A stretch of 7,807 bases of DNA, from positions 1-7,807 of the forward strand of contig JBFGCT010000188.1 of assembly GCA_041581055.1 (NCBI GenBank), written 5' to 3'. Below the pieces are notes generated by a model that saw only the letters and a list, made by a program, of their open reading frames with translations, was not told where the DNA came from and made no database searches. Shown in pieces: positions 1 through 6,395 of the stretch. The position numbers were made by a program, and so were the translations under genes. This DNA comes from JBFGCT01 sp041581055. Lineage in GTDB: Bacteria; Actinomycetota; Acidimicrobiia; Acidimicrobiales; Ilumatobacteraceae. How positions within the stretch are numbered: the stretch's first letter is position 1; every line of letters starts with the position of its first letter.

Positions 1-875
1 CCTACGTCCAGGCGGCGGTCGACGCCGGCCTCGACGTCGACGACTTCGCCCCCCGGCTGTCGTTCTTCTGGAACGGGCACAACAACTTCTTCGAGGAGGT
101 CGCCAAGTTCCGCGCCAGCCGGCGGATGTGGCACCGGATCATGACCGAGCGGTTCGGCGCCAACGACCCGAAGTCGACGATGCTGCGGTTCCACACGCAG
201 ACCGGCGGCTCGACGCTGACCGCCCAGCAGCCGCTCAACAACGTCGCCCGCACGGCGCTGCAGGCGATGGCCGCGGTGCTCGGCGGCACGCAGTCGCTGC
301 ACACCAACGGCTACGACGAGGCGCTGAGCCTGCCGACCGAGGAGGCGGCGCGCACGGCGCTGCGGACCCAGCAGGTGATCGGCCACGAGTCGGGCGTGGT
401 CGACACGCCCGACCCGCTGGCGGGGTCGTACTTCGTCGAGTCGCTGACCGACGAGGTCGAGCGGCTGGCGTGGGAGTACATCGAGCGGATCGACCAGATG
501 GGCGGTGCCGTCGCGGCGATCGAGGCCGGGTTCCAGATGGACGAGATCGAGCAGGCCGCCTACGAGTACACCAAGTCGATCGACGACGGCGAGCGGGTGG
601 TCGTCGGCGTCAACAAGTTCACGATCGACGACGAGCCCGAGCCGACGCTGCTCCCGGTCGACCCCGAGCTCGAGCGCGGTCAGAAGGACCGGCTCGCTCG
701 GTACAAGGCCGACCGCGACGCGGCGACGGTCGAGTCGGCGCTGGCCGCGGTCAAGGCGACGGCGGCGACCGAGGACAACCTGCTGTACCCGATGAAGGAG
801 GCGCTGCGCGCCGACTGCACGTTGGGCGAGATCAGCGACGCGCTGCGCGCCGTGTTCGGCGTCTACACGCCCTGA
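1..875 (+). CDS. Acyl-CoA mutase large subunit (methylmalonyl-/isobutyryl-CoA mutase family), C-terminal part
   Basis: The reading frame is open from the window edge (first full codon at 3) to TGA at 873-875, giving 290 residues of the catalytic TIM-barrel subunit; the N-terminal half lies outside. Visible family signatures are FFWNGHNNFFEEVAKFRA (about residues 21-38), RFHTQTGGSTLTAQQPLNN (62-80), LGGTQSLHTNGYDEAL, and a DPLAGSYFVE block. The His in the HTQT motif corresponds to the active-site His of methylmalonyl-CoA mutase. Family members carry out adenosylcobalamin-dependent carbon-skeleton rearrangement of acyl-CoAs in the cytosol, for example (R)-methylmalonyl-CoA to succinyl-CoA. The GGSTLTAQQ wording, rather than SGWSLTAQ, and a C-terminus ending in FGVYTP without a B12-binding domain point to the ICM/HCM/archaeal-MCM type, whose cobalamin subunit is a separate protein. 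The residues that distinguish substrates are N-terminal and not in view, so specificity is undecided. An internal ATG at 126 is not the start, because the homology continues upstream of it. Confidence 0.93.
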   Translation, partial: YVQAAVDAGLDVDDFAPRLSFFWNGHNNFFEEVAKFRASRRMWHRIMTERFGANDPKSTMLRFHTQTGGSTLTAQQPLNNVARTALQAMAAVLGGTQSLHTNGYDEALSLPTEEAARTALRTQQVIGHESGVVDTPDPLAGSYFVESLTDEVERLAWEYIERIDQMGGAVAAIEAGFQMDEIEQAAYEYTKSIDDGERVVVGVNKFTIDDEPEPTLLPVDPELERGQKDRLARYKADRDAATVESALAAVKATAATEDNLLYPMKEALRADCTLGEISDALRAVFGVYTP

Positions 876-876
876 A

Positions 877-3800
877 TCATTCGGGAGCGACGAGGTCGTA
901 GACCATGAACGTCTTGTCGTAGGCGACGGCGAGCGCCGTGCCGGCCCAGGCGACAGCGGTCGCGTACTGGCCGACCCGCACGGTCGTCAGGAGGTGGCCG
1001 GTGGTTGGGTCCCAGATGCGGGCGGTGCCGTCGGCGCCGGCGGTGGCCAGGCGGGTGCCGTCGAGGTTGAACGCCACCGAGGTCACCGGGCCGTGGGCGT
1101 CGAGTTGGGTGAGTTGGTGGCCGGTGGTGGGGTTCCAGATGCGGGCGGTGCCGTCGTGGCTGGCGGTGGCGAGGCGGGTGCCGTCGTGGTTGAACGCCAC
1201 CGGGGACATCGAGTCGGTGTTAGCGCCGAGTTGGATGAGTTGTTCGCCGGTGGTGGGGTTCCAGATGCGGGCGGTGCCGTCGTGGCTGGCGGTGGCGAGG
1301 CGGGTGCCGTCGTGGTTGAACGCCACCGAGGTCACCGGGCCGGTGTGGCCGTCGAGTTGCATGAGTTGCTCGCCGGTGGTGGGGTTCCAGATGCGGGCGG
1401 TTGCGTCCCAGCTGGCGGTGGCGAGGCGGGTGCCGTCATGGTTGAACGCCACCGAGGTCAACGCTCGGTCGTGGCGGTCGAGTTGGGTGAGTTGCTCGCC
1501 GGTGGTGGGGTTCCAGATGCGGGCCGCGCGGTCCAGGCTGGCGGTGGCGAGGCGGGTGCCGTCATGGTTGAACGCCGCTGAGGTCGCCAAGTCGGTGTGG
1601 CCGTCGAGTCGGGTGAGTTGGTCGCCGGTGGCGGGGTCCCAGACGCGGGCCGTGCTGTCCTCGCTGGCGGTGGCGAGGCGGGTGCCGTCGTGGTTGAAGG
1701 CCACCGACCACACTGCGCCGGCGTGGCCATCGAGTTGGGTGAGTTGGTCGCCGGTGGTGGGGTTCCAGAGGCGGGCGGTTCCGTCCTGGTTGGCGGTGGC
1801 GAGGCGGGTGCCGTCGTGGTTGAAGGCCACCGACCACACTGCGCCGGCGTGGCCGTCGAGTTGGGTGAGTTGGTCGCCGGTGGTGGGGTTCCAGAGGCGG
1901 GCGGTTCCGTCCTGGTTGGCGGTGGCGAGGCGGGTGCCGTCGTGGTTGAAGGCCACCGACGTCACCGAGTTGGTGTGGCCGTCGAGTTGGGTGAGTTGGT
2001 CGCCGGTGGTGGGGTCCCAGACGCGGGCGCTGTTGTCCTCGCTGGCGGTGGCGAGGCGGGTGCCGTCGTGGTTGAAGGCAACCGAGGTCACCGGGCCGGT
2101 GTGGCCGTCGAGTTGGGTGAGTTGTTCTCCGGTGGTGGGGTTCCAGATGCGGGCCGTGCCGTCGTGGCTGGCGGTGGCGAGCCGGGTGCCGTCGTGGTTG
2201 AACGCCACCGAGTTCACGAAGCCCGCATGGCCGTCGAGGAGCATCAGCTGCCGCTCGTCGGTGTCGCACGGGTCCCACCGCGGGTTCAGGGCCGGATCGG
2301 GGAGCAGCAGGGCCAGCCCGCCGACGTCGATCCCGACCGACGGCGGTACTCGCGCCCGCAGCGTCGCCGCCGCCTCGGTCGGGTCGGCCGCGCCGAGCAC
2401 GAGGTGGCCGAAGGCCCGCACCCCGTCCAGCAGCCAGGCCAGCGCGGCGTTGCCATGGTCGGCCCGCAGCGCCCGAGCCAGGTCGGCGGTGGCGGCGACA
2501 CGGCCGCCGCCGCGCAAGCGGTGGAGCAGCCACGCCGGGTCGGAGGCGACCTCGGTCAACTCGTCGAACTCGGTCGCCGCGTCGAGGTGCTCGAGCAGGT
2601 GGTCCCACATGTACGGCTCGTCGGCGGGCAACCCGCTCCACCGTGCGGGTTGTTCGGGGCGGTGGGCGTCGACCAGCTCGCCGTGCAGCAGCGACAGGTC
2701 GTCGGCCCGCAGGGCGAAGAAGTCGCGCTGCAGGTCGTGGAGGCTGACGCGGCCGGACTCCAGCGTCAGCAGGTCCCGTTCGGCGCACGCCTCCAGCAAC
2801 CGGTCGGCCGACCGCCCGTCGAGATCGCCGAGCCGGTTCCAGAGCCGGGCGACCGTGACGACCGGGATCTCGACGTCCTCGGGGAACACGGCGAGGGCCG
2901 TCAGCAGGTCGCGGCTCGGCTCGTCGAGCGCGGCGACGGCGAGGTCCATCGCCTTGAACGTGTTGGCGTAGGGATGGCCGCCCCACGTCTCGCCGCTGAT
3001 GGCGAGGTCGGCAACCGCCTCCGCCCACGCTGCCTCCGGGCGGCCGCGCAGCGACGCTCCGACCAGCGCCACCGCCAGCGCCACCGAGCCCGTCGCCGCG
3101 AACACTCCCGCAGCCGCCGGCGGGAGCACGTCGCCCGCCCAGCGCGACGTGCGGGCGAGCAGGGTGTCGGCGGCCTGCGCGTCGAGCACGTCGACCCGGC
3201 CGACCTCGGCGCCGACGTGCTCGAGCACGCGATGGTCACGCGTCGTGTAGAGCACCCGACCCTTCGGCCCGTTGACGTCGAACGCCGACGCCGCCCGCCC
3301 CGACCAGACGTCGTCGACCACGATCAGCGCGCGCATGTCGGCGAATCTCTCGACGAGCCGCTGCTTGGCGTCGACGGTCGAGCGGACGTCGGCGCCGGCG
3401 CCGACCAACGCCAGCAGCGCCACCTGCTTGGCGACGATGTCGGCGTCCTTGCCCAGCGTGACCCAGTAGACCCCGTCGGGAAAATGGCGGCGGACCTCGT
3501 CGTCGCGGGCGAGCGCCGTCGCCAGCACCGTCTTGCCGATCCCGCCCTGGCCCTGGAGCCCGACGTCGGCCACCTCGCCGGCGAGCCCGAGCGCGGGATC
3601 GGGGCCGAGCAGCAGTCGCCGCAGCCGGTCGAGGTCGCCGGCTCGCGGCACGTAGTCGCGCGGCAGCTCCGGGCACCCGACCGGCTCGCCCGCCTCGCCC
3701 GCCACCAGTGCTGCGCGTTCGCTGTGTCGCCCGGTCGGGGCCGGCCCGGGCTCGCCCGCCGCCGGCCCGCCGCGCACCGCCAGCTCGTCCTGCACGCGGG

Positions 3801-4278
3801 CGGCGATCCGCTTGCACAGCGGCTGCAGCGCGGCGTCGAGCTCGGGCCCGGACGCCTCGAGCCCCTGGGCGTTGATCGAGATCGGCCCCTCGCGGCCGAC
3901 ATCGTCGTGCGCCCATTGTTCGTCGGAGAGGAACGGGAGCTGCTCCCACGGTGCGGTTCTGGCGAGGATCGCGCCGAGCGGGACCGCGCGCTGCTGGATG
4001 CGGGGGACCTCGGTCTCGGTGATGTACGGCGAGGCGACGAACTCGGGGCTGACGACCAGCACGGCGAGCAGCGAGCGTTCGATCGCCAGGTCGATCCGTT
4101 CGTCCCACTCGTCGCCGACGCGGATCTTCGTGTCGTCCCACAGCGCCACCCCGTCGGGCAGCAGCGGGCTGAGATGCACGCCGAGCTTGGGGAGGAGCCA
4201 CGTGTCGTCGTGGCTGTAGCTGACGAACACCAGCCACTCGTCGGGTTCGGGCAACCCCTCGGCGAAGTACTTGCCCAT
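877..4278 (-). CDS. TIR / NB-ARC / WD40-repeat STAND protein (bacterial NLR-like)
   Basis: The gene encodes 1133 residues from ATG at 4278. A TTG at 4287 would add three residues and has a GGGTGG six bases upstream, so the start is uncertain. Domains in order: TIR_2-like domain (about 14-165) with VFVSYSHDD, LWDDTKIRVGDEW and SPEFVASPYITETEVP, where Glu90 is my candidate for the catalytic NADase glutamate; a Pro/Gly/Ala linker (about 170-205); NB-ARC with P-loop GQGGIGKT (243-250), Walker B LIVVDDVW (318-325) and VLYTTRD (342-348); a winged helix ending in an LHD version of the MHD motif (513-515); a helical linker (about 525-675); and ten near-identical 42-residue WD40 blades plus one degenerate blade. 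In known TIR-STAND proteins, ligand sensing by the C-terminus drives ATP-dependent oligomerisation and TIR activation. An anti-phage, NAD-depleting role is inferred here, not shown. The stop lies one base from the mutase stop. The HNH gene upstream is 45 bp away and probably shares the transcript. Confidence 0.9.
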   Translation of the reverse strand: MGKYFAEGLPEPDEWLVFVSYSHDDTWLLPKLGVHLSPLLPDGVALWDDTKIRVGDEWDERIDLAIERSLLAVLVVSPEFVASPYITETEVPRIQQRAVPLGAILARTAPWEQLPFLSDEQWAHDDVGREGPISINAQGLEASGPELDAALQPLCKRIAARVQDELAVRGGPAAGEPGPAPTGRHSERAALVAGEAGEPVGCPELPRDYVPRAGDLDRLRRLLLGPDPALGLAGEVADVGLQGQGGIGKTVLATALARDDEVRRHFPDGVYWVTLGKDADIVAKQVALLALVGAGADVRSTVDAKQRLVERFADMRALIVVDDVWSGRAASAFDVNGPKGRVLYTTRDHRVLEHVGAEVGRVDVLDAQAADTLLARTSRWAGDVLPPAAAGVFAATGSVALAVALVGASLRGRPEAAWAEAVADLAISGETWGGHPYANTFKAMDLAVAALDEPSRDLLTALAVFPEDVEIPVVTVARLWNRLGDLDGRSADRLLEACAERDLLTLESGRVSLHDLQRDFFALRADDLSLLHGELVDAHRPEQPARWSGLPADEPYMWDHLLEHLDAATEFDELTEVASDPAWLLHRLRGGGRVAATADLARALRADHGNAALAWLLDGVRAFGHLVLGAADPTEAAATLRARVPPSVGIDVGGLALLLPDPALNPRWDPCDTDERQLMLLDGHAGFVNSVAFNHDGTRLATASHDGTARIWNPTTGEQLTQLDGHTGPVTSVAFNHDGTRLATASEDNSARVWDPTTGDQLTQLDGHTNSVTSVAFNHDGTRLATANQDGTARLWNPTTGDQLTQLDGHAGAVWSVAFNHDGTRLATANQDGTARLWNPTTGDQLTQLDGHAGAVWSVAFNHDGTRLATASEDSTARVWDPATGDQLTRLDGHTDLATSAAFNHDGTRLATASLDRAARIWNPTTGEQLTQLDRHDRALTSVAFNHDGTRLATASWDATARIWNPTTGEQLMQLDGHTGPVTSVAFNHDGTRLATASHDGTARIWNPTTGEQLIQLGANTDSMSPVAFNHDGTRLATASHDGTARIWNPTTGHQLTQLDAHGPVTSVAFNLDGTRLATAGADGTARIWDPTTGHLLTTVRVGQYATAVAWAGTALAVAYDKTFMVYDLVAPE
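982..2238 (-). repeat. Tandem array of ten 126-bp units encoding WD40 blades
   Basis: Reading on the - strand, blades start at 2238, 2112, 1986, 1860, 1734, 1608, 1482, 1356, 1230 and 1104. The first nine are exactly 126 bp (42 residues) and the tenth is 123 bp. Each carries the core VAFNHDGTRLATA, with His to Leu in blade 10, followed by DGTARIWNPTTG-like strands. A degenerate eleventh blade (981-880) closes the protein. Identity holds at the nucleotide level, including synonymous sites. Blades 2-5 write the Ala-Phe pair of the core as GCC or GCT then TTC-type codons, with 'ttgaagg' on the + strand. Blades 1 and 6-10 use GCG, with 'ttgaacg'. Such subfamilies show that the array grew by segmental duplication or gene conversion. 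The length in multiples of three keeps unequal crossover in frame. Confidence 0.93.
1735..1986 (-). repeat. Recently duplicated WD40 blades 3 and 4
   Basis: Blade 3 (1986-1861) and blade 4 (1860-1735) are the closest pair. Comparing base x with base x+126 from 1665 to 1834 gives a 170-base run with a single mismatch (A at 1729 against G at 1855). The two blades share the unusual NQDGTARLWNPTTGDQL wording, which occurs nowhere else in the array. Blades 4 and 5 in turn share GHAGAVWS. These overlapping similarities fit a duplication whose register is offset from the blade boundaries. Confidence 0.85.
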
Positions 4279-4323
4279 CGCCGCCAATGTAGGCCACCCG
4301 TCGCGCGCCGGTCTCCGAGCCGG

Positions 4324-5700
4324 TCAGGCCGGCGGCGAGCGCGGGGGTGCGCGCAGTTCGGCGGCGAGGCGATCGCGAACGAACCGGTCGTGCTCGGCGT
4401 CGGTGAAGAGGTCGATCTCGCCCGGAGGGGTGCGGCCGGCCGGCAGCATCGGTTCGCCGTTCGGCCGCAGCGTGAACAGCCGGCCCTGCCGATCCCGCCG
4501 GACCCGCAAGCCGGTGCGGTGCTTGACCCGGTTGTGGTGGCCGCACGCGATGCCGGCGTTGGCGAGATCGGTCGGGCCATCGTCGCGTTCCCACTCGTCG
4601 AGATGATCGACCTGCCCGGACGACGCCTTGACCGCGCACCCCGGGTAGCCGCAGTGGCGAGCCATCAGCCGCACCGCGTCTCGGGCGGCGCCGCCGAAGA
4701 GGCGTCGGCTGCGGCCGAAGTCGGTGACGACGCCGGCGGAGTTCATCACGACCCGGCGGACGTGGCCGTCGAGCGCAGCCCGCAGGATGTCGTCGGGGAG
4801 CAGCGCGATGCCGTCGACGGTCTCGCAGCGTTGCTCGGCGACGTCAGCGACGTCGCCGACGAGTCGGTCGGACAGCGCTGGGATCAGGCCGTGGGCGGCG
4901 AGCGTCGACTCGAACGTCCACCGGTCGGAAACAACGTGGAGCACGAGCCCGGCCGGCTTGCCGGCGTCGGGTGACGCGATCGCCGCGCGGAACAGCGCCG
5001 TCATCGCGTCGAACCGGCGCTGGGCGTCGGTGCGGGGCAGGAGGGACGGCGGCGCGTCTGGACCGTGAAGCCGGGTTCGCTCGGCGACATCGGCCTGGAA
5101 CTCGCGCTCGACGAAGTGGTCGAACGTGGCGAGCTTCTCGGCGGTGTCGAGCGCTTCACCGCCCGACGCCTGGATGAACACCGCGCCGTCGATCTCGGTG
5201 ACGATCGCCGAGCGATGCTCAACGGCGCGCTCACGATCGCGATGGGCCCCGTCGAGGTCGGCCAGCGTCTCCCAGCGCCGGACGCAGGCGCGGCTCTCGT
5301 CGTACGGCAGGTGCTCGGCGTGATCGAGCAGGAGGTCGGCCGAGTCGGCGAGCCGGTCTCCGCAGCGCGGGTTGGCTCGGCAGCGGGCCAGCTCGTCGGC
5401 CTGCTCGACGCCGATGCGGCCGGCGTGCAGTGCCTCGCCGGCCTCGGGGATGGTCTCGACCAGCCGCGCCAGCCGGCGGGCACGTGCTGCATGGCCGCCG
5501 GACCAGTTGGCGTTGGCCAGCAGCCAGCCCTTGACCGAACGATGGCCGTCGGCGGTGTGGATGCCACGCCGATCGGCCTCGGCGACGACGACCGCCATCT
5601 CCGACTCGACCCGCCGCCGCTCGAGCTCCAGCTCGCGAAACCGTGTGGTCAGCGCATCGCCGTCGAGCTCGCGGACCGTGTCGACAACCGTCGCCAACAT
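4324..5700 (-). CDS. DUF222 domain / HNH endonuclease-like protein (REP13E12 family)
   Basis: The gene encodes 458 residues. The start is taken as ATG at 5700: the family-like sequence begins there, the AT-rich promoter region lies immediately upstream, and a longer in-frame extension would run through the divergent acetyltransferase gene. The first 270 or so residues are the helical DUF222 region (REELELERRR-type coiled segment near 20-45, then GHRSVKGWLLANANWSGGHAA-like wording around 52-72). The C-terminus holds the HNH fold: HCGYPGC (349-355), the HNH histidine in VDHLDEW (364-370), Asn381 and CGHHNR (386-391). Cys350, Cys355, Cys386 and His389 are plausible zinc ligands. The catalytic set therefore looks intact and DNA cleavage is expected from the fold, but the biological role of this actinobacterial family is poorly known. 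The TIR-STAND gene follows after 36-45 bp on the same strand. Confidence 0.88.
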   Translation of the reverse strand: MLATVVDTVRELDGDALTTRFRELELERRRVESEMAVVVAEADRRGIHTADGHRSVKGWLLANANWSGGHAARARRLARLVETIPEAGEALHAGRIGVEQADELARCRANPRCGDRLADSADLLLDHAEHLPYDESRACVRRWETLADLDGAHRDRERAVEHRSAIVTEIDGAVFIQASGGEALDTAEKLATFDHFVEREFQADVAERTRLHGPDAPPSLLPRTDAQRRFDAMTALFRAAIASPDAGKPAGLVLHVVSDRWTFESTLAAHGLIPALSDRLVGDVADVAEQRCETVDGIALLPDDILRAALDGHVRRVVMNSAGVVTDFGRSRRLFGGAARDAVRLMARHCGYPGCAVKASSGQVDHLDEWERDDGPTDLANAGIACGHHNRVKHRTGLRVRRDRQGRLFTLRPNGEPMLPAGRTPPGEIDLFTDAEHDRFVRDRLAAELRAPPRSPPA

Positions 5701-5796
5701 GGAATCATGATACCAAACACACGTATGCAAAGCAACACCATATACAAACAAATGTGCGTAAACCGCTGAGGTCCGGATAGGGCAGAATTCAGGGTC
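5701..5796. other. AT-rich divergent intergenic region
   Basis: This 96-bp gap separates the divergent HNH and acetyltransferase start codons and is the only clearly AT-rich, non-coding stretch in the window. It contains the candidate HNH promoter. It also holds two imperfect direct copies around CAAACA at 5714-5719 and 5745-5750, 31 bp apart (about three helical turns), which could be operator half-sites. For the + strand gene I see only a weak -10-like CAGAAT at 5783-5788, eight bases before its ATG. Confidence 0.6.
5707..5735 (-). promoter_or_regulatory. Candidate promoter of the HNH gene, predicted leaderless
   Basis: On the - strand, TTGCTT (5735-5730) and TATCAT (5712-5707) are separated by exactly 17 bp. 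TATCAT matches five of six positions of the TATAAT -10 box, and TTGCTT matches three of six of TTGACA. Only six bases (GATTCC) separate the -10 box from the ATG at 5700, so transcription would begin at or beside the start codon. No Shine-Dalgarno sequence is present. Leaderless mRNAs are common in actinobacteria. The surrounding 5701-5760 stretch is only 38% GC (23 of 60), against about 70% around it. Confidence 0.55.
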
Positions 5797-6378
5797 ATGA
5801 TCGTCGACGGATACGAGGTGCAACCGCTCACCGCCGACCGCTTCGACGACTTCGCCCACGTGCTCGGCAAGAGCGGTATCGGCGGCTGCTGGTGCATGTA
5901 CTGGACCTGCCCGTCGAGCGCGGTCTGGGGCGAGGGCGCCAAGGGCGGGAGCACCGGCGCCAACAAGCAAGCGTTTCGGGAGATCGTCGTCGACGGGCCG
6001 CCGCCCGGATTGCTCGCGTACGACGGCGAGGAAGCTGTCGGATGGTGCCGGGTGATGCCACGCCAGGCACTGCCCGGGCTGGCCAACTCGCGCAACTTCA
6101 AGACCGACCTCGACATCGAGGGGGTGTGGTCGCTGGCCTGCTTCGTGATCCGCCGATCGCACCGCGGGCGCGGGCTGACGTCGGTCCTCACGAAGGCGGC
6201 GATCGAGTTCGTCCGCGCGCACGGCGGCGGCATCGTCGAGGCCTACCCGACCGAGACGGACGTCACCGCCTCACCCTCGTCGGTGTATCTCGGCCTGGCG
6301 TCGACGTTCGAGCGTCTCGGGTTCGAGGTGGTCCAGCGCACGGCGCCGCACAGGCCGATGATGCGGTTCGCCGTCTGA
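5797..6378 (+). CDS. GNAT-family N-acetyltransferase-like protein
   Basis: The gene encodes 193 residues, about the usual length for a single GNAT domain. The acetyl-CoA-binding motif A is seen as the strand WSLACFVIRR followed by the pyrophosphate loop SHRGRGL (111-127) and helix LTSVLTKAAIEFVRAHG. The C-terminal STFERLGFEVVQR (169-181) matches the usual GNAT motif B ending. An N-terminal GGCWCMYW (29-36), with two cysteines one residue apart, is found in a subset of GNAT-like proteins and lies near the likely acceptor site. The acceptor substrate cannot be told from sequence. ATG at 5797 has only AGGG three bases upstream, too close for a normal Shine-Dalgarno, so a very short leader or leaderless start is possible. 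It is divergent from the HNH gene and convergent with the dehydrogenase, with 17 bp between stop codons. Confidence 0.85.
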   Translation: MIVDGYEVQPLTADRFDDFAHVLGKSGIGGCWCMYWTCPSSAVWGEGAKGGSTGANKQAFREIVVDGPPPGLLAYDGEEAVGWCRVMPRQALPGLANSRNFKTDLDIEGVWSLACFVIRRSHRGRGLTSVLTKAAIEFVRAHGGGIVEAYPTETDVTASPSSVYLGLASTFERLGFEVVQRTAPHRPMMRFAV

Positions 6379-6395
6379 TCGAAGGCGGGTGCGGC

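Noticed and set aside
982..2238. CRISPR-like or intergenic repeat array
   Set aside because: The repeats are 126 bp with no unique spacers and code in frame for WD40 blades.
1562..3028. Arg/Pro-rich frames in other phases of the TIR-NLR, HNH and dehydrogenase genes (also 3236-4639 and 6271-7722)
   Set aside because: Typical out-of-frame translations of GC-rich codons, with no domain content and complete overlap with well-supported genes.
4319..4333. Hairpin GCCGG-TCAGG-CCGGC at the HNH stop codon as a terminator
   Set aside because: The stem is only five base pairs, the stop codon lies in the loop, and there is no T tract. A stem of this size is expected by chance at this GC content.
1597..4974. 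1125-codon open frame on the + strand antisense to the TIR-NLR gene, plus a 677-codon one at 938-2971
   Set aside because: Their long openness follows from high GC and the 126-bp in-frame repeat. The translations are Val/Gly/Ala or Ser/Arg low complexity with no fold signature, while the opposite strand carries clear TIR, NB-ARC and WD40 motifs.
5065..5769. 234-codon + strand frame opposite the HNH gene
   Set aside because: It is a shadow of the DUF222-HNH gene and has no recognisable motifs; it has no plausible promoter or ribosome binding site.
5701..6222. Upstream extension of the HNH frame to 6222
   Set aside because: It would cross the promoter-like AT-rich region and lie antisense to the acetyltransferase gene. 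The added residues resemble no family, and DUF222-like sequence begins at ATG 5700.
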